A DNA stretch of 64,000 nucleotides from Planctomycetota bacterium (lineage in GTDB: Bacteria > Planctomycetota > Phycisphaerae > WQYP01): contig JAJYZF010000012.1 of the NCBI GenBank assembly GCA_021800165.1, positions 1-64,000 of the forward strand. The letters are read 5' to 3'. Both the position numbers and the translations under genes were made by a program. Below the pieces are notes generated by a model that did no database searches, was not told the DNA's origin, and saw only the letters and a program-made list of their open reading frames with translations. Shown piece by piece: positions 35,344 to 44,993 of the stretch. Position 1 is the first letter of the stretch. Each line of letters starts with the position of its first letter.

Positions 35344-36693
35344 ATGAATATAACGGTTATTGGCTGCGGCTATGTCGGTTTGGTTTCCGGCACATGTCTG
35401 GCCGCACTTGGCCATCGTATTATCGCCGTCGATGTGGATCAGGCTCGCGTGGCCGCCCTGCGTCAAGGCAAAGTGCCCATCTATGAACCCGGCCTTTCGG
35501 AACTGATTCAGGCGGAAGTCAAAAACGGCCGCCTCTCCTTCACCACCGATACTGCCGCCGCTGTGGCCGCCGCCGAAACGATATTTATCGCCGTCGGCAC
35601 GCCACCCGCTCCGGAAGGAGGCTACGACATGACCATGCTTTTTGCCGCAGCCAAAGCAGTGGCCGCAGCCGCCAACGGCCCGAAAACACTCGTCATTAAA
35701 AGCACGGTACCGCCCGGCACCGGCGACCAGGTCGAAGCGCTGGTAAAATCCGCCGCCCATCCTATGGAAGTGGCGAACAATCCGGAATTCCTGCGTGAAG
35801 GCACGGCCATTCAGGACTTCATGCAACCTGACCGCATCATCTTCGGGGCCGGTTCCAATCAGGGGCTTGCGGTGCTGCGCGAAATCTATCAACCCCTGAT
35901 CGACCGGGGCTACAGCATATTTTCCATGGGTCGGCAAAGTGCGGAGCTAACCAAATTTGCCGCCAACGCCATGCTCGCGATGCGCATCAGTTTCATCAAT
36001 GAGCTTTCGCAGTTGGCCACGGCAGTCGGGGCGGACATTGAATCGGTCCGTATGGGCATTGGTTCGGACAAGCGCATCGGCCCCGCATTTCTGAAGGCTG
36101 GGGTTGGGTATGGCGGCTCTTGCTTTCCCAAAGATGTCGCCGCCCTGGTCCATCAGATGCGCCGCCTTTCGCTTCAACCGCACCTTCTGGAAGGAATCGA
36201 AAAGGCCAACCAACGACAAAAAGTGGCTTTTTCCCGGCGAATCCTGGATGTGCTCGCCGAGGTTAAACATCCGCATATTGCGGTGTGGGGCCTGGCCTTT
36301 AAGGCGGATACGGATGACGTACGCGAAGCCCCCGCCTTTGAGATAGTCCGGGCCCTGCTTGCCGGCCATGCCACCGTGAGCGTCTATGACCCCCAAGCCA
36401 TCCCCAACAGCCGTGCTGTTCTGAAAGACACTGTCCGCTGGTGCGATAATCTTGAGCAATGCACCCGTGGAGCCGATGCCGTGGCCCTGATTACCGATTG
36501 GCCGGTCTTTGTCACCGTCGATTGGCACAGCGTCAAGCAGTGGATGCGCGGTCTGCACGTATTTGACGGCCGCAACTGCCTGGCCAGCGGACGGGTGGCC
36601 GCCGCGGGGTTGCACTATTACGCCATCGGCCGGCCTGAGGTGAAGCCGGGTGCGGGACGGCAAGGCAGCGTGGGCGTAATCAGCGCCGGCTGA
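35344..36693 (+). CDS. ugd: UDP-glucose 6-dehydrogenase
   Basis: A 449-aa enzyme of the UDP-glucose/GDP-mannose dehydrogenase family, which oxidises UDP-glucose to UDP-glucuronate with two NAD. The NAD loop is ITVIGCGYVGLVSGTCLA; the catalytic Cys is in GYGGSCFPKDVAAL (about 260); the third domain shows AVWGLAFKADTDDVREAP. Length is typical. An epimerase gene follows after 30 bases, so the pair probably makes nucleotide sugars (glucuronate and a further epimer) for surface polysaccharide. Confidence 0.94.
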   Translation: MNITVIGCGYVGLVSGTCLAALGHRIIAVDVDQARVAALRQGKVPIYEPGLSELIQAEVKNGRLSFTTDTAAAVAAAETIFIAVGTPPAPEGGYDMTMLFAAAKAVAAAANGPKTLVIKSTVPPGTGDQVEALVKSAAHPMEVANNPEFLREGTAIQDFMQPDRIIFGAGSNQGLAVLREIYQPLIDRGYSIFSMGRQSAELTKFAANAMLAMRISFINELSQLATAVGADIESVRMGIGSDKRIGPAFLKAGVGYGGSCFPKDVAALVHQMRRLSLQPHLLEGIEKANQRQKVAFSRRILDVLAEVKHPHIAVWGLAFKADTDDVREAPAFEIVRALLAGHATVSVYDPQAIPNSRAVLKDTVRWCDNLEQCTRGADAVALITDWPVFVTVDWHSVKQWMRGLHVFDGRNCLASGRVAAAGLHYYAIGRPEVKPGAGRQGSVGVISAG

Positions 36694-36723
36694 AATGGAG
36701 TATCGTCTGGTATTGCAAGGATT

Positions 36724-37701
36724 ATGGTTATGGCGAATGGCGATTTTGCGGCCTATAAAAATTTGCGGGTTTTAGTAACGGGAGGGGCGGGATTTATTGG
36801 TTCACACCTCGTCCGCGGTTTGCTGGAGGCGCAAGCCGAAGTAGCCGTCTTGGATAACTTCAGCGCCGGTTCGCGTTTGAATCTGCAGGAAATTCTGCCG
36901 GCCATCACCCTTATGGAAGGCGACATTACCAATCCATCCGACTGCCAGAATGCCGCCGCGGGCCGGGCCATCGTCTTCCATCTAGCCGCCTTGGGCAGCG
37001 TTCCGGGTTCCGTGGATGCTCCGATCAAATACAACCAGGTGAATATCACCGGTACGTTGAATATGCTTCAGGCGGCCCGGCAGGCCAACGCCCAACGTTT
37101 CGTCTATTCCGCCAGCAGTGCCGCCTACGGGGACAGCCCCACACTGCCCAAAATTGAAACGATGCTGCCGGCCCCGAAGAGTCCTTATGCCGTCGGCAAG
37201 CTTACCGGAGAATATTACGCGCGGGTCTATGCCCAGGTCTATGGCCTTTCCACCATATCCTTGCGTTACTTCAATGTGTTTGGCCCGCGTCAAAATCCCA
37301 AAAGCCAGTATGCCGCGGTGATTCCCGCGTTTATCACCGCCATCTTGCGCAATGATCCGCCCGCAATCTACGGTGACGGCGAACAAACCCGCGATTTTTG
37401 CCACGTCGCCAATGTGGTTCGCGCCAACATGCTCGCCGGCATTGCCACCCGAAATCTTGCCGGGGAAGTGACCAATATCGCCTGTGGAGAAAATATCAGC
37501 CTCAACGCCATGCTCGAAAAAATGGAAGGACTTCTGGGGAAAAAGGTGCAGCGCAATTACCTGCCCGCTCGACCGGGTGATGTGCGCGATTCCCTTGCCG
37601 ACATCACACTGGCTCACACCCTCATCGGCTACGAACCGGCGGTCTGGTTCCAGCAGGGCCTGGAACAAACCGTCCAATGGTTCGCCAGCCAAACCGCTTA
37701 G
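36724..37701 (+). CDS. NAD-dependent sugar-nucleotide epimerase (extended SDR)
   Basis: A 325-aa extended short-chain dehydrogenase. NAD loop VLVTGGAGFIGSHLVRGLLE, active-site YSASSAAYGD with the later SPYAVGKLTGEYY (YxxxK), then RYFNVFGPRQNP and CHVANVVRANMLA. This is the pattern of UDP-GlcNAc 4-epimerase / UDP-glucuronate epimerase relatives of GalE. Its place right after ugd favours a UDP-glucuronate or UDP-GlcNAc substrate in exopolysaccharide synthesis. ATG 36730 is an alternative start. Confidence 0.9.
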   Translation: MVMANGDFAAYKNLRVLVTGGAGFIGSHLVRGLLEAQAEVAVLDNFSAGSRLNLQEILPAITLMEGDITNPSDCQNAAAGRAIVFHLAALGSVPGSVDAPIKYNQVNITGTLNMLQAARQANAQRFVYSASSAAYGDSPTLPKIETMLPAPKSPYAVGKLTGEYYARVYAQVYGLSTISLRYFNVFGPRQNPKSQYAAVIPAFITAILRNDPPAIYGDGEQTRDFCHVANVVRANMLAGIATRNLAGEVTNIACGENISLNAMLEKMEGLLGKKVQRNYLPARPGDVRDSLADITLAHTLIGYEPAVWFQQGLEQTVQWFASQTA

Positions 37702-37827
37702 TGAACATACGGTGCCCCCGAAGGCCCAAGCACTACAGGCCAACCGCCTTGAAATGTACGCTCCCCACCGATAACATGACCCCGAGCCGGCTGGAGCGAA
37801 CTTTCATCGGTACTAAAATGGACTTTT

Positions 37828-39801
37828 ATGATCATTGTCACATTGCCTGACGGCGCAAAAAAACAATTTGCATCCTCCGTTGTTACACCGGCGGAAGTGG
37901 CGCAATCCATCGGACCAAGACTGGCCCGCGATGCGATTGGCGCCGTTCTTGACGGCACTCTTTGCGACCTTACCACGCCCATTACACGCGATTGCAGCTT
38001 AGCCATTGTCACCGCGAAAGCCTCGGACCCGCACGCCATGTATCTGCTGCGCCATTCGACTGCTCACGTCATGGCGGAAGCCATCACCCGCTTGTTTCCC
38101 GGGGTTAAGCTCGCCTACGGCCCACCGGTGGACGAAGGTTTCTACTACGATATGGAACTCGGCGAACCGATTCGTGACGATGACTTTTCCCGCATTGAGG
38201 CGGAAATGGCGAAAATTATCGCTGAAAACCGGCCCTTCACCCGGTATGAACTGCCATCGGCGCAAGCTCTGAAAAAACTTCAATCGGAAAACAACCCCTA
38301 TAAACTGGCTAACGCTCAGCGCGCCTTAAACCAGGACGCCACGGTCGCATTAAGCTTTTACGCCACCGGAATTCCGGGGAAGAATTGGGAAGATCTTTGC
38401 CGCGGCCCGCATCTGCCCTCCACCGGCCGCATCGGCGCAGCGAAGGTAACCAGCGTTGCCGGAGCCTATTGGCACGGCGACGCCACCCAGCAACAATTGC
38501 AACGGGTGTACGGGCTGGCCTTTTTCACCCCCGCGGAAATGCAGGAACATCTGACCCGCCTGGAAGAAGCTAAAAAACGTGATCACCGCACTATCGGCAA
38601 ACATCTGGGGCTGTTCACCATTTCCCCGTTGGTCGGCAGCGGTCTGATTTTGTGGATGCCCAAGGGAGGAATCATCCGCCAAGAGTTGGAATCCTTCATG
38701 CGGCAGGAACTCGATAAACGCGGTTACAGCGCCGTGTACACTCCTCACATCGGCAATATCAATCTTTACAAAACCAGCGGCCATTACCCCTACTATAAAG
38801 ATTCGCAGTTTCCCACCATCAAAATGAAAGAACGCGACAGCGGCGATGAAAGTGAATATCTGCTTAAACCGATGAATTGCCCGCATCATATTCAGATTTA
38901 TGCCGCTGAACCCCACAGCTATCGTGATTTACCCATTCGTCTGGCCGAATTTGGCACCGTCTACCGCTTTGAACAGTCCGGCGAGCTTTCCGGGCTTACC
39001 CGCGTGCGCGGTTTTACCCAGGATGATGCCCACATTTTCTGCACGCCCGAGCAAGTAGAGGCGGAACTGCGTTCCACCGTGGAAATGGTATTGCTGGCCT
39101 TCAAGACCTTGGGCTTCGAGAATTACCATTGCCGCGTATCCCTGCGCAGCCCCGGCTCGGACAAGTACGCCGGAGATCCCGCTTTGTGGCAACGGGCCGA
39201 AGATACTCTGCGCAAGGTGGTGCGCGAAGTGGGCATCACATCGCAGGAAGCTCTGGGCGAGGCCGCATTTTACGGCCCAAAGCTCGACTTTCTGGTGAAA
39301 GATGTCATTGGCCGCAACTGGCAGCTTGGCACGGTGCAGCTTGATTACGTACTACCAGAGCGTTTCAAGCTCGAATACATCGGCACTGACAACAACCGCC
39401 ATCAGCCGGTGATGATCCACCGCGCACCCTTCGGGTCGATGGAGCGTTTCACCGGCATCTTGATCGAACACTTTGCCGGGGCTTTTCCATTGTGGCTAAG
39501 CCCGGTGCAGGCCATGGTGCTTTCCATCAGCGAAAAATTTGTCGCCTACGCACGCCAGACCCATGCGCGGCTGCGTGCGGCCGGAATTCGCTGCGAACTT
39601 GACGCCGATGACGACAAAATCGGTGCCAAAATCCGCCGCGCCCGCGAACAAAAAATTCCCTATCTTTTGGTGGTCGGTGCTCGCGAAGAACAAACCAATT
39701 CAGTTGCCGTGCGCACGCGAAAAGATGAAGATTTGGGTAGCGTGCCACTGGATGAATTCATCACCCGGCTCAAGCAGCAAGTAAGCACGCGGGCGCTATA
39801 A
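37828..39801 (+). CDS. thrS: Threonyl-tRNA synthetase
   Basis: A 657-aa class II synthetase that charges tRNA-Thr. It begins with a TGS domain (IIVTLPDGAKKQFASSVVTPAEVA, about 1-60), then the editing domain with HSTAHVMAEAITRLFP and the HxxxH-type zinc/editing site, then the catalytic core: motif 1 region, motif 2 (RFEQSGELSGLTRVRGFTQDDAHIF), the zinc ligands Cys (MNCPHHI) and His, and motif 3 (HRAPFGSMERF). The anticodon domain is last. Length is normal. Its stop overlaps the stop of the convergent GNAT gene by six bases. Confidence 0.96.
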   Translation: MIIVTLPDGAKKQFASSVVTPAEVAQSIGPRLARDAIGAVLDGTLCDLTTPITRDCSLAIVTAKASDPHAMYLLRHSTAHVMAEAITRLFPGVKLAYGPPVDEGFYYDMELGEPIRDDDFSRIEAEMAKIIAENRPFTRYELPSAQALKKLQSENNPYKLANAQRALNQDATVALSFYATGIPGKNWEDLCRGPHLPSTGRIGAAKVTSVAGAYWHGDATQQQLQRVYGLAFFTPAEMQEHLTRLEEAKKRDHRTIGKHLGLFTISPLVGSGLILWMPKGGIIRQELESFMRQELDKRGYSAVYTPHIGNINLYKTSGHYPYYKDSQFPTIKMKERDSGDESEYLLKPMNCPHHIQIYAAEPHSYRDLPIRLAEFGTVYRFEQSGELSGLTRVRGFTQDDAHIFCTPEQVEAELRSTVEMVLLAFKTLGFENYHCRVSLRSPGSDKYAGDPALWQRAEDTLRKVVREVGITSQEALGEAAFYGPKLDFLVKDVIGRNWQLGTVQLDYVLPERFKLEYIGTDNNRHQPVMIHRAPFGSMERFTGILIEHFAGAFPLWLSPVQAMVLSISEKFVAYARQTHARLRAAGIRCELDADDDKIGAKIRRAREQKIPYLLVVGAREEQTNSVAVRTRKDEDLGSVPLDEFITRLKQQVSTRAL

Positions 39802-40779
39802 GCCACCGGCCGGTGCCGCGGTGCCGATGGGATTGAGCGCTTTTATATAAACATCACGCGAGTGTCTTTTGCGAAAACGCATCTTACGGTAAAGAGCCAT
39901 GGCCGGCGTGTTGGTTGCGTCCACCGCCACCGTGCACACACGCAGGGAATTTGCCGCAAGTTGCCGCAGCGCCAGTTGCATTAGTGCCGTGCCCAAGCCG
40001 CGGCCCCGCATCTTGGGGGCCAGCCCCAGGTATACCACTTCCAGACTCTCCCGTGCTTCCACCTCGGCCAGAAGCAATACGCCGATGGGCTCACGATCGC
40101 GGCGCAGCAAAAACCACAAATCCTCGCGAAAGCGCCCCACCGCCTTGTGCCCACGCACCACATCTTCAATGCTTCGTAGACCGGTCAGACGTGGACAATC
40201 CAATGCTCCGACATAACTCTCTTCAATGGCTCGGCAAAATTGCCCATGATTTTCCACGCCATAGGTTTCCAGGGATACACCCGACGGAAATACGACGCGG
40301 GGCGATAACCACGGCTCCGATCGTTCCATGTACAGCAATGTTGCCAGATACTCGCAACCTGCATCTCGATAGGCCTGGGCGGAGCCATGGTCCTGCTCTT
40401 CCACAATGGCCTGGGCCAGACTCAGGCCTGCGGTTTGAGCATCGTGAACGGCACCCGCGATGCACAGGGATAGCGCCGGCACGACTTGCGGATGCTCACG
40501 TGGATCGGTGATATACAACGATGCCACCCGCCCCGGAGTATTGACCCACAGGCAGGCGGCAACAATCTGATCTTCTAAAACGGCCAACACCTGCCGATGT
40601 ATATCCAGTTGATGAACCTGGCCATAATAGCGCAAGGCCTCCATGCGCCGCACGAGCAGTGGAGACACCGCTGTTGCGTTGGCTGCCGCCGGACCGCCCA
40701 GCAGGCAACGCAGCCCGCGCTCAATTAATTCCGGCAATTCCGGCCGAACCACCGTCACCTGTTTTACCACTGGTGCCAT
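39796..40779 (-). CDS. Two-domain GNAT acetyltransferase
   Basis: A 327-aa protein with two GNAT-like halves. The N-terminal half (to about 150) is degenerate; the C-terminal half has VVYLGLAPKMRGRGLGTALMQLALRQLA and VAVDATNTPAMALYRKMRFRKRH, a complete acetyl-CoA site. This layout is like mycothiol synthase MshD, but such a function is not expected here. ATG 40779 was chosen over the TTG at 40815. The gene converges on thrS. Confidence 0.82.
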   Translation of the reverse strand: MAPVVKQVTVVRPELPELIERGLRCLLGGPAAANATAVSPLLVRRMEALRYYGQVHQLDIHRQVLAVLEDQIVAACLWVNTPGRVASLYITDPREHPQVVPALSLCIAGAVHDAQTAGLSLAQAIVEEQDHGSAQAYRDAGCEYLATLLYMERSEPWLSPRVVFPSGVSLETYGVENHGQFCRAIEESYVGALDCPRLTGLRSIEDVVRGHKAVGRFREDLWFLLRRDREPIGVLLLAEVEARESLEVVYLGLAPKMRGRGLGTALMQLALRQLAANSLRVCTVAVDATNTPAMALYRKMRFRKRHSRDVYIKALNPIGTAAPAGGL

Positions 40780-41090
40780 CACCGCCACAGAAAAATGGGC
40801 GAAAAACCCAACCAACCGTTTTTACACCACGTCCGCCGCTGGTAGTATTGTAGCACTGCTTGGTTTCAACGAAAACGCATCGGCATCCGTCCGCCCGCAC
40901 CGACCGGCGCTTGACATACGCAATACATTTGGTAGCGTCAAACGTGCAGCGCTGGTCCGAATGGCCGCCGAGGACGACAATGGGCGCTTGGTAGTAACTT
41001 TGGCAGGCTCGTCCCCCAGCCACCCCCGGCGGCATTGGGGTGCTGGGCATAATGTCGCGGCACCGTTTTAACGAAAAGAGTACGCATACC

Positions 41091-42503
41091 ATGGCTACAG
41101 AGGCAACACCCGCACTGATGGAGGGGCCTGGCAAAGGTAAAGCCTATTTTGACCGGGCGAAAACGGTTGCGGATACCGGTAACTATGACTATGCGATCGA
41201 CATGTACATTGAAGGGCTTTTCCGGGAGCCGTTGAATATTCCGGAACACGAGGCCTTACGCGATATTTCCCTGCGCCGAAAGGTTAAAGGGGGGAAACCC
41301 GCTTCCGGATTCATGGGAGCCAAACCTCGATTCAAGGGAAAAGCTCCTAAAGAACAGATGCTCAACGCGGAATGGCTTTTGGCCAAAGATCCGGGCAATA
41401 TCGCGCACATGAGCGCACTGCTTAAACACGCTTTCGCCGCCGACTATAAGGAAATTATCCACTGGTTTGGTCCGGTGATGTTGCACGCCAATCGCACCCA
41501 AAAATATCCGCATCCGCGCTATTACCTGGAACTCGCCGACTTATATGAGGGAATTGGGGCTTTTCAGGCTGCGGCGGAAGCCGTACAACTGGCCCAGCAG
41601 ATGCTTCCCAATGATGGCGAATTGGCCAACCGGGTGAAGGAACTTGCCGCGCGCGAAACACTGCAAAAAGGGCAATACGAAAATGCCGGCGACTTCAAAG
41701 ATTCCCTCAAGGACAAGGAACAAACCCAGGAGCTTATTCAGCAGGATAATCTCAACAAATCGGAAGAATTTAAACTTAAGGTACTCGCTGAAGCCAAAGC
41801 CAACTACGAGAAGGATCCCCTGGAACACCAGGTTATCAGCAAGTATGTGAAAGCTTTGATCGATCTGGACTCGCCGGATTATGAAGCCACGGCTATTGAA
41901 GTCCTGCAAAATTCCTATGAAAAGACCAAGGTTTATCGCTACAAAATGATTATCGGCGACATCCGCATGAAGCAGTTTCGTCGGGATATCCGCGTTCTTG
42001 CCGCGGCGGTTAAAGCTCATCCCGAGGACACGGCCTTGCAACATGACCTGCAGGAACACGAAAAGGTGCGGCTGGATTTTGAGATTGAAGAGTTCGCCCA
42101 GCGGGTCAAACAGTTTCCCACGGATATGGGAATTCTCTACGAGTACGGCTACCGGCTTTATCGCGCACGCCGCCTCGACGAAGCCCTGCAAGCTTTGCAG
42201 TTGGCGCAAAATCATCCCCGCCATCGAGCGGACGCTTTGTATCTGCTTGGTCGGTGCTTCCTGGAACAGGGCATGAAACGTGAGGCCGTCGAAACCTTTG
42301 CCCGAGCCGTCGAAAGTTATGAACTGGCAGACACCGGCGACACCAAAAGCAAAGACATGCATTACTGGCTGGCCCGGTCACAGGAAGCCAGTGGAAATAA
42401 CGCCGAGGCCGAAAAGCTCTACAGCCGCATTACCCAATGGGATATTACTTTCCGGGATGCCCGCCAGCGTTTGGCCGACCTGCGTGCAAAAGAAAGCCGG
42501 TGA
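41091..42503 (+). CDS. TPR-repeat protein
   Basis: A 470-aa soluble protein made largely of tetratricopeptide-like helices: an N-terminal repeat (AYFDRAKTVADTGNYDYAIDMYIEGLFREP), one near 160-200, and C-terminal repeats (LYEYGYRLYRARRLDEALQALQLAQ, ALYLLGRCFLEQGMKREAVETFARAV, KLYSRITQWDITFRDARQRLADL). A charged coiled-coil-like stretch (about 215-260) lies between them. It has no signal peptide. Such proteins are scaffolds; partners are unknown. Upstream in-frame ATGs (41052) exist with no better ribosome site. queD follows 38 bases later. Confidence 0.85.
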   Translation: MATEATPALMEGPGKGKAYFDRAKTVADTGNYDYAIDMYIEGLFREPLNIPEHEALRDISLRRKVKGGKPASGFMGAKPRFKGKAPKEQMLNAEWLLAKDPGNIAHMSALLKHAFAADYKEIIHWFGPVMLHANRTQKYPHPRYYLELADLYEGIGAFQAAAEAVQLAQQMLPNDGELANRVKELAARETLQKGQYENAGDFKDSLKDKEQTQELIQQDNLNKSEEFKLKVLAEAKANYEKDPLEHQVISKYVKALIDLDSPDYEATAIEVLQNSYEKTKVYRYKMIIGDIRMKQFRRDIRVLAAAVKAHPEDTALQHDLQEHEKVRLDFEIEEFAQRVKQFPTDMGILYEYGYRLYRARRLDEALQALQLAQNHPRHRADALYLLGRCFLEQGMKREAVETFARAVESYELADTGDTKSKDMHYWLARSQEASGNNAEAEKLYSRITQWDITFRDARQRLADLRAKESR

Positions 42504-42541
42504 CACACTTCTTGGCGCCGCTTTAACTGGGATGCCCATCT

Positions 42542-42949
42542 ATGCCCGACGATACCCCATTTATAGTGGACCTCACCAAGGAGTTTTGTTTTGAAGCCGC
42601 CCATCGCCTGCCCCGGGCACCTGTCGACCACAAATGCTTTCGGTTGCATGGCCATTCTTTTCGCGTCCAGGTAACGATCCGCGGACAAGTCAATCCTCAA
42701 ACCGGTTGGCTTCAGGACTTCGGCGATCTCAAAGCCGCTTTTGCCCCGCTCGTGGCCGAACTCGACCACCATTATCTCAATGAAATTTCCGGCTTGGATA
42801 ATCCCACCAGCGAAAATCTGGCCCGATGGATATGGCAGCGCCTTGCCCCCCGACTGCCCCTGCTCAGCGAGGTGCTCATCCACGAAACCTGTACCAGCCG
42901 TTGCGTCTATCGCGGTCCCGCCGCCACACCAGAAGGCCGCAACCCATAA
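42542..42949 (+). CDS. queD: 6-carboxytetrahydropterin synthase QueD / PTPS family
   Basis: A 135-aa zinc enzyme of the 6-pyruvoyltetrahydropterin synthase family. The zinc histidines are in FEAAHRLP and LHGHSFRV; the catalytic Cys is in [10 protein letters not shown]; the late His/Glu pair is in ELDHHYLNE and HETCTSRC. In bacteria this family most often makes 6-carboxytetrahydropterin for queuosine/7-deazaguanine synthesis, but no other que genes are in the window. Confidence 0.9.
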   Translation: MPDDTPFIVDLTKEFCFEAAHRLPRAPVDHKCFRLHGHSFRVQVTIRGQVNPQTGWLQDFGDLKAAFAPLVAELDHHYLNEISGLDNPTSENLARWIWQRLAPRLPLLSEVLIHETCTSRCVYRGPAATPEGRNP

Positions 42950-43181
42950 TCAAGACTCGGACCATCTATGCGGGTGCGCCAAAAAGCACGAAGAGACGCA
43001 TTTTGGGGGCCAATCAACACGTTGGACGGGATTGGCGTACCTTCTTTTTAAAATGGCCCTGGCCCGGTCCGTAGCCTTGACCATCCGTTGCCTTGCGCGG
43101 TCGATGGGCTTATTCTAATCGTCTATATGCGGACCTGTGCCTACAATGGCAGGTTCCTCAGTTCCATGACAAGGAGGCACC

Positions 43182-43649
43182 ATGCCCATCTCCGAAGGTT
43201 CACCTGCTCCTGATTTCAGCCTGCCATCCACCGATGGCAGAGAGATTTCCCTGCAGAGCTGCAAAGGGAAAAAAATCGTGCTCTACTTTTATCCCAAAGA
43301 CGATACTCCCGGGTGTACTCTGGAGGCCTGTAACTTCCGCGACTCCATCAAAGATTTCCGAAAGAACGGGGCCGTGGTGCTGGGAGTAAGTCCTGATGAC
43401 CTGGAAAGCCATAAAAAATTCCAAACCAAATTCAAGCTCCCCTTTGTGCTGCTCTCGGATACCAACCATGCCCTGGCTGAAAAATATGGCGTATGGAAAG
43501 AAAAAGCGATGTACGGCAAAAAGTACATGGGCATAGAAAGAACCACTGTGGTCATCGATTCCCTGGGGAAGATTCACCGCATTTTTCCAAAGGTGAAGGT
43601 GGATCAACATCACCAGGAAGTGCTGGCCGCGCTGGCCAGCGCGGTCTAA
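43182..43649 (+). CDS. bcp: Peroxiredoxin, Bcp/PrxQ type
   Basis: A 155-aa thiol peroxidase that reduces peroxides with thioredoxin. The peroxidatic and resolving cysteines lie five apart in DDTPGCTLEACNFRD, which defines the Bcp/PrxQ class. The protein starts GSPAPDFSLPSTDGREISL and ends with the family's IGKIHRIF-type stretch. A very good ribosome site (AAGGAGG) is present. It converges on prmC with a 22-base gap. Confidence 0.94.
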   Translation: MPISEGSPAPDFSLPSTDGREISLQSCKGKKIVLYFYPKDDTPGCTLEACNFRDSIKDFRKNGAVVLGVSPDDLESHKKFQTKFKLPFVLLSDTNHALAEKYGVWKEKAMYGKKYMGIERTTVVIDSLGKIHRIFPKVKVDQHHQEVLAALASAV

Positions 43650-43671
43650 GCAACCCCGGCCAGCACCAGGC

Positions 43672-44565
43672 TTAGCGCAGAGTCGTTAGCACACAGCGCT
43701 GGTGCCCGGCGGCATCGCGAACAATCCGCGGCTCTGAAAACTTTCCCGAGGCATTCATAATTTCAGCCACTCCCGCCGCCTGATCAAAAGCGGTCTCCAC
43801 CAGCAACATGCCCGTCGGCAACAGGTATTCCGGTGCGCCGGCGACAATGCGATGGTAAAAGGTCAGGCCGGTTTCCCCGCCATCCAGAGCCAGCCGCGGC
43901 TCATGGTCTTTGACCTCCGGCATCAGTGCGGCAATCTGGCCGGTTTGAATGTAGGGCGGATTGGACACAATAAGATGAAATCTCGGCCGAACAGGCATCG
44001 CATCCAACGCCTCATATAGATCACCGCGCACCAACCGCACCCGGTCCAACACGCCGACCCGGCGAGCGTTCACCTCGGCCATGGCCAGCGCCGGCTGGCT
44101 GATATCGGTGGCCACAACTCGCGCTTCCGTTAGATGTTTGGCCAAAGCAATGGATATGCAGCCGCTGCCCACGCCCAATTCCAGAATTTCCGGTTTTTCC
44201 CAGGTGGTTGCCAGCCGCACCGCGCGAATGGCGGTTTCCACCAACGTCTCCGTATCGGGTCGAGGAATCAACACGTCCTGCGATACCGCAAACTCCATTG
44301 AAAAGAACCAGCTCTTACCGATCAGATACGCCACGGGCGTATGTTCCCGGCGCTTTTTAACCAGTTCGCGGAATTTTTGAATTTCCGCCGGTCCCGGTAC
44401 TTTTTCAAATTGCGTGTAGAGTTCCATGCGACTGCAATTCAAGACATGCGAAAGCAGCAACTCCGCTGAAAGTCTGGGTTCCTCAATCTGATGCCCGGCG
44501 AAAAAATCACTCGTCCACTGCAACAGTGCGCCGATCGACCAGATGGTCTTTGCTTGCATGACCAT
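43672..44565 (-). CDS. prmC: Release factor glutamine methyltransferase PrmC
   Basis: A 297-aa PrmC/HemK, which methylates the GGQ glutamine of release factors 1 and 2. The N-terminal helical domain (to about 90) includes LSAELLLSHVLNCSRMELYTQFE. The SAM loop is ILELGVGSGCISIALAKHL, and the catalytic NPPY is in LIVSNPPYIQTGQIAALMPEV. Length is typical. No prfA gene lies beside it, unlike in many bacteria. ATG 44559 is an alternative start. Confidence 0.95.
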   Translation of the reverse strand: MVMQAKTIWSIGALLQWTSDFFAGHQIEEPRLSAELLLSHVLNCSRMELYTQFEKVPGPAEIQKFRELVKKRREHTPVAYLIGKSWFFSMEFAVSQDVLIPRPDTETLVETAIRAVRLATTWEKPEILELGVGSGCISIALAKHLTEARVVATDISQPALAMAEVNARRVGVLDRVRLVRGDLYEALDAMPVRPRFHLIVSNPPYIQTGQIAALMPEVKDHEPRLALDGGETGLTFYHRIVAGAPEYLLPTGMLLVETAFDQAAGVAEIMNASGKFSEPRIVRDAAGHQRCVLTTLR

Positions 44566-44628
44566 AGATTTGTCTTAACATGCCCGCCGGTTCAACCAAC
44601 GCGTGCCGGTCAGCTCCGGGCGGAACAA

Positions 44629-44701
44629 TGGAGGCAAGGGGACTCGAACCCCTGACCTTCTCGATGCCATCGAGACGCTCTCCCAACTGAGCTATGCCCC
44701 C
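44629..44701 (-). tRNA. tRNA-Ala (anticodon GGC)
   Basis: The minus strand folds as a cloverleaf: acceptor GGGGGCA/TGCCTCC, D arm GCTC/GAGC, anticodon stem TCTCG/CGAGA with loop ATGGCAT, T arm AGGGG-TTCGAGT-CCCCT. Anticodon GGC reads Ala codons. CCA is not encoded. Confidence 0.97.
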
Positions 44702-44783
44702 GTGAGGTTCCGCAGCGGTTAATTTACCCCATACCCGCCAACAGGTCAACAACGCCGGGTCCCCTGCCCTTGTGTCCGGATAT

Positions 44784-44813
44784 GGTCAATTGCTACAATA
44801 CCAGCAATTGACC
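44784..44813. repeat. Perfect inverted repeat, 11-bp arms
   Basis: GGTCAATTGCT and AGCAATTGACC are exact inverted copies around an 8-base loop, about 180 bases before ftsW and 83 bases past the tRNA-Ala 5' end. It could be an operator for the cell-wall operon, or a structural element. Confidence 0.5.
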
Positions 44814-44993
44814 GGATCGATGATGGGCGCAGCCTGTCCACCTCCGGCCACCGCACGGATGTAAAATCGGTGCAGACCAGGGATGGGTCCATGACGTGCC
44901 TGCTATTTTGTTTTACTGCTCCAGCACACCTCGGCGACCAGCCCGGCCATGGGGTGCATTTTCGCGCTACCTCTTTTACGTTAAGGATTGCCG

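Noticed and set aside
43093-43389. ORF in another frame over bcp
   Set aside because: Shadow of the peroxiredoxin gene.
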